This document shows, in pieces, positions 61,380-64,000 of a stretch of DNA of 64,000 nucleotides. The position numbers were made by a program, and so were the translations under genes. The stretch is from RH-AL1 sp965277735 (lineage in GTDB: Bacteria; Pseudomonadota; Alphaproteobacteria; Rhizobiales; Beijerinckiaceae): the NCBI GenBank assembly GCA_965277735.1, contig CBDIDO010000003.1, forward strand, positions 1,426,001 through 1,490,000, in the 5' to 3' direction. Every line of letters begins with the position of its first letter. The stretch's first letter is position 1. Under the pieces are notes generated by a model. That model was not told the origin of the DNA. It saw only the letters and a program-made list of their open reading frames with translations, and made no database searches.

Positions 61380-62579
61380 ATGGTCCGGTATGTCGGGCTC
61401 GATACGATGAGGCGGCTGGTCGCGGCGGTCGGCGTCGAGCCGCTGCTGGTCGGGCTGACCGACGCGATCGAGGCCGACTTCAGCCGCTGGGAGAGTTTTG
61501 AGAAGGTGGCGCGGCCGGCGAGCCATTCCCCGCACGGCGTGATCGAGCTGATGCCGACGACGGACGGCACGCACTACGCCTTCAAGTACGTGAACGGCCA
61601 TCCCGCCAATGCCGACGTCGGCAAGCTTACGGTGACGGGCCTTGGCGTGCTGGCCGAAGTCGCCACCGGTTACCCGGTCCTCGTCAGCGAGATGACCTTG
61701 CTCACCGCCCTGCGCACCGCCGCGACCTCGGCGCTGGCCGCGCGTCACCTGGCGAAAAGGGACGCGCGCACGATGGCGATGATCGGCCTCGGCGCCCAGT
61801 CCGAGTTCCAGGCGCTCGCGTTCCGCGCCGTGCTCGGCATCGAGCGCCTGCGCGTCTACGACGTCGATTCCGCCGCGACCGAGAAGTTTGTCCGAAACCT
61901 TCGTGGTCACGGCTTCGCGATCGTCGAGGCCGCAAGCGCGCACGCGGCGGTCGAGGCGGCCGACATCGTCACGACGGCGACCGCCGACAAGCGGCACGCG
62001 TCCGTGCTGCCGCCCGAGGCCCTGCGCGCCGGCCAGCACATCAACGCGATCGGTGGCGACTGCCCGGGCAAGACGGAGCTGCATCCCGACGTGCTGCGGG
62101 CCGGCTCGATCTTCGTCGAGTTCGAGCCGCAGACGCGGATCGAGGGCGACATCCAGCTGCTCGCGCCGGACCATCCCGTCACCGAGCTGTGGCAGGTGAT
62201 GGCGGGTGCCGCGCCCGGTCGACGAGACGATGCGGAGATCACGATCTTCGATTCCGTCGGCTTCGCGGTCGAGGATTTTTCGGCGCTGCGCTTCATCGAC
62301 GGCCAGATCGCGGCGCTCGGCGTGCCGACGCTCGACCTCGTGCCGGACCTCGCCGATCCGCGTGACCTGTTCGGGGTTCTGGGCAGGGATGCGGGGGGCG
62401 CCCGCATCCCACGCCGTGAGGCCGTGCCGGCTGATCCATGGCGGAGCGTTCTTGATCGAACGTGCGCTGACGGCGGCGAGGCGCCGCCGCTCCTTCAGCC
62501 TGTCGTGACGACGAGCTTGCCCGCAGCCTGCCGCGCTGCCAGCGCCGCGATCGCCTTGCCGCCCTCGGCAAGCGGGTAG
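61380..62579 (+). CDS. Ornithine cyclodeaminase family protein with unusual C-terminal extension
   Basis: It probably converts L-ornithine to L-proline and ammonia with NAD. The core (about residues 1-335) has ELMPTTDGTHYAFKYVNGHP, ALRTAATSALAARHLA, the NAD motif MIGLGAQSEFQALAF and NAIGGDCPGKTELHPDVL. The family normally ends soon after a DPRDLFGVL segment, as here. The frame then continues for about 65 residues of Ala/Pro/Arg-rich sequence that overlaps the opposite-strand gene by 85 bases. A lost stop or a frameshift is likely. The start ATG overlaps a TGA and has GGAGAGCG upstream. Confidence 0.87.
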   Translation: MVRYVGLDTMRRLVAAVGVEPLLVGLTDAIEADFSRWESFEKVARPASHSPHGVIELMPTTDGTHYAFKYVNGHPANADVGKLTVTGLGVLAEVATGYPVLVSEMTLLTALRTAATSALAARHLAKRDARTMAMIGLGAQSEFQALAFRAVLGIERLRVYDVDSAATEKFVRNLRGHGFAIVEAASAHAAVEAADIVTTATADKRHASVLPPEALRAGQHINAIGGDCPGKTELHPDVLRAGSIFVEFEPQTRIEGDIQLLAPDHPVTELWQVMAGAAPGRRDDAEITIFDSVGFAVEDFSALRFIDGQIAALGVPTLDLVPDLADPRDLFGVLGRDAGGARIPRREAVPADPWRSVLDRTCADGGEAPPLLQPVVTTSLPAACRAASAAIALPPSASG

Positions 62580-63493
62580 GTCGCCGAGATCTCCGGCTTC
62601 AGCTTGCCCTCGGCATAGAGCTTCATCAGCTCGGCGACGTTCGCCGCGCTGCGCTTGGGATCGCGCTGGACGAAGGCGCCCCAGAAGACGCCGACGACCT
62701 GGCAGCTCTTCAGCAGGGTCAGGTTGAGCGGCAGCTTGGCGATGCCGGCGGGGAATCCGACGACGAGGAAGCGGCCCTCCCAGGCGATCGCGCGAAGCGA
62801 GGCCTCGGAATAGTCGCCGCCGACCGGATCGTAGATTACGTCGGCGCCGGCCTCACCGACGGCGTCCTTGAACAGCTTCGACAGCGCCTTGCGGCCGTCG
62901 CTGTCGAACGGCCCCGTCGGGTAGATGATCCCGGAATCGGCGCCGTGCGCCAGCGCGAGGTCGAGCTTGGCCTGCGAGGACACGGCCGCCACGACGCGGG
63001 CGCCATAGGCCTTGCCGAGCTCGATCGCGGCGAGGCCGACGCCGCCAGCTGCGCCGAGCACGAGCAGCGTCTCGCCGGACTTGAGCGCCGCGCGGTCCTT
63101 CAGCGCGTGGATGGTTGTTGCATAGGTCATGACGAAGGCGGCGGCGGTCTCGAACGGCATCGCGTCGGGCATCGGTGCGGCGCGGCGCGCGTCGAGGACC
63201 ACCTGCTCCGCCATGCCGCCATGGCCGATGAAGCCGATCATCCGCCTGCCGACGAGGCCGGGATCGACGCCTTCGCCCACCGCGTCGACGATGCCGGCGA
63301 TCTCGCCGCCGGGCGCGAACGGGCGCGGCGGCTTCAACTGGTACTTGTCCTCGATGATGAGCGAATCCGGAAAATTGACCCCGCAGGCCTTAACCGAAAT
63401 GCGAAGCTCGCCCTTGCCCGGCGCGGGCTCGGGCACATCTTGGAGGACGAGGGTGTCGGGTCCGCCGGGGGTCTTGCTGAGCAGGGCCTTCAT
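62495..63493 (-). CDS. NADPH:quinone oxidoreductase family protein (zinc-independent MDR)
   Basis: A 332-residue medium-chain dehydrogenase/reductase. It has the N-terminal VSVKACGVNFPDSLIIE, so no catalytic zinc cysteine pair, the typical PGGEIAGIVDAVGEGV, and the cofactor motif LLVLGAAGGVGLAAIELG. Members reduce quinones or enoyl compounds with NADPH. Substrate unknown. Its 3' end overlaps the extension of the ornithine cyclodeaminase frame. Confidence 0.92.
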   Translation of the reverse strand: MKALLSKTPGGPDTLVLQDVPEPAPGKGELRISVKACGVNFPDSLIIEDKYQLKPPRPFAPGGEIAGIVDAVGEGVDPGLVGRRMIGFIGHGGMAEQVVLDARRAAPMPDAMPFETAAAFVMTYATTIHALKDRAALKSGETLLVLGAAGGVGLAAIELGKAYGARVVAAVSSQAKLDLALAHGADSGIIYPTGPFDSDGRKALSKLFKDAVGEAGADVIYDPVGGDYSEASLRAIAWEGRFLVVGFPAGIAKLPLNLTLLKSCQVVGVFWGAFVQRDPKRSAANVAELMKLYAEGKLKPEISATYPLAEGGKAIAALAARQAAGKLVVTTG

Positions 63494-63601
63494 TGTTCGC
63501 GCCTCTGGTCGTCGTTTCGGTCGCCCGCGTTAGACGGCGGGCGGCGCGACGTCCAGTCGTGCGGAGGGGGTGGTCCGACCGAACCACCGAGGAAACTGAC
63601 G

Positions 63602-64000
63602 ATGTATCCGAACACGCTTCTCCACATCAACGGCGAGTGGCGCCCGGCCGAAGGCGGCCGCTCCATTCCGGTTCTCAACCCCGCGACCGAGGAGAAGATC
63701 GGCACCGTCGCGCACGCCTCCCGCGGCGACCTCGACGACGCGCTTGCCGCGACCGAGCGCGGCTTCCACGACTGGCGCCAGCGCTCGGCCTTCGAGCGTT
63801 CCAAGCTGATGCGCAAGGCGGCCGACTTGGTGCGCGAACGCGCCGACTCGATCGCGCGCATCATGACGATGGAGCAGGGCAAGCCGCTCGCTGAAGCGAA
63901 GATGGAGACGCTCGCCGCCGCCGACATCACCGACTGGTTCGCCGAGGAGGCGCGCCGCGCCTACGGCCGCGTCATCCCGGCGCGCCAGGACGGCGTCATG
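63602..64000 (+). CDS. NAD(P)-dependent succinate-semialdehyde dehydrogenase, 5' part
   Basis: The first 133 residues of an aldehyde dehydrogenase, cut by the right edge. MYPNTLLHINGEWRPAEGGR is followed by VLNPATEEKIGTVAHASRGDLDDAL, ARIMTMEQGKPLAEAKME and ITDWFAEEARRAYGRVIPA. The EQGKPLAEAK and WFAEEARR segments are typical of the succinate-semialdehyde dehydrogenase (GabD) branch. The catalytic Cys and Glu lie beyond the window. Confidence 0.88.
   Translation, partial: MYPNTLLHINGEWRPAEGGRSIPVLNPATEEKIGTVAHASRGDLDDALAATERGFHDWRQRSAFERSKLMRKAADLVRERADSIARIMTMEQGKPLAEAKMETLAAADITDWFAEEARRAYGRVIPARQDGVM

Overview
The window is a GC-rich chromosomal segment of an alphaproteobacterium, most probably of the order Hyphomicrobiales (Rhizobiales). 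The grounds are a giant two-helix coiled-coil protein of the GPR/RgsE polar-growth type, the fabD-fabG-acpP-fabF-mltG-yicC-gmk order, an ArsR-methyltransferase regulator beside metF-metH, and short palindromic repeats of a kind seen in rhizobial genomes. The genus cannot be fixed from sequence reading alone. Nearly all genes are chromosomal housekeeping or envelope genes. I saw no prophage, insertion sequence, CRISPR array or integrase.

Layout. 1-2.6 kb: a partial phytoene/squalene-synthase-like gene, a long palindromic repeat, purB and a small secreted protein. 2.65-8.4 kb: a methionine operon (ArsR-methyltransferase, metF, metH) with an AT-rich dyad at its head. 8.4-10.5 kb: a Gly/Tyr/Arg-rich exported protein, a peptidoglycan amidase, a small lipoprotein and rnpB (RNase P RNA) with a readable promoter. 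10.5-18 kb: the 1837-residue GPR-like protein, a divergent HPt protein, a [2Fe-2S] ferredoxin and its likely NADP reductase. 18-30.5 kb: an exopolysaccharide locus (polymerase/ligase-like membrane protein, two GT4 glycosyltransferases, GH16 glycanase, acyltransferase, Wzz/BY-kinase-like co-polymerase with a degenerate P-loop, tandem alpha/beta hydrolase), then a DUF2231 protein and a PQQ-type sugar dehydrogenase-like lipoprotein.

30.6-38 kb is the most accessory-looking part: two paralogous VOC-fold genes, a luciferase-like oxidoreductase, thrS flanked by two copies of a dispersed repeat, a TetR regulator, and an unrecognised exported 629-residue protein with one CxxCH haem motif. The two VOC genes carry near-identical palindromes at exactly the same distance from their start codons, which suggests one TetR regulon. 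Arrays of the hexamer TGACGC lie on both sides of the second VOC-TetR-haem protein block.

38-50 kb: a dienelactone hydrolase, a spermidine-synthase-like protein, fhs, small proteins, a metallophosphoesterase-glycosyltransferase pair, a dipeptide epimerase with an LprI-like protein, an Mla-type lipid transporter (permease, ATPase, MCE protein) and tRNA-Phe. 50-57 kb: gmk, yicC, mltG, fabF, acpP, fabG and fabD on the minus strand, linking fatty acid synthesis to envelope growth. 57-64 kb: a cysteine-cluster protein, a radical SAM protein, a degenerate glycosyltransferase-like protein, a YpfJ-type metallopeptidase, ornithine cyclodeaminase with an odd C-terminal extension, a quinone oxidoreductase and the start of a succinate-semialdehyde dehydrogenase gene.

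All functional calls rest on motif recognition by eye, without database searches.
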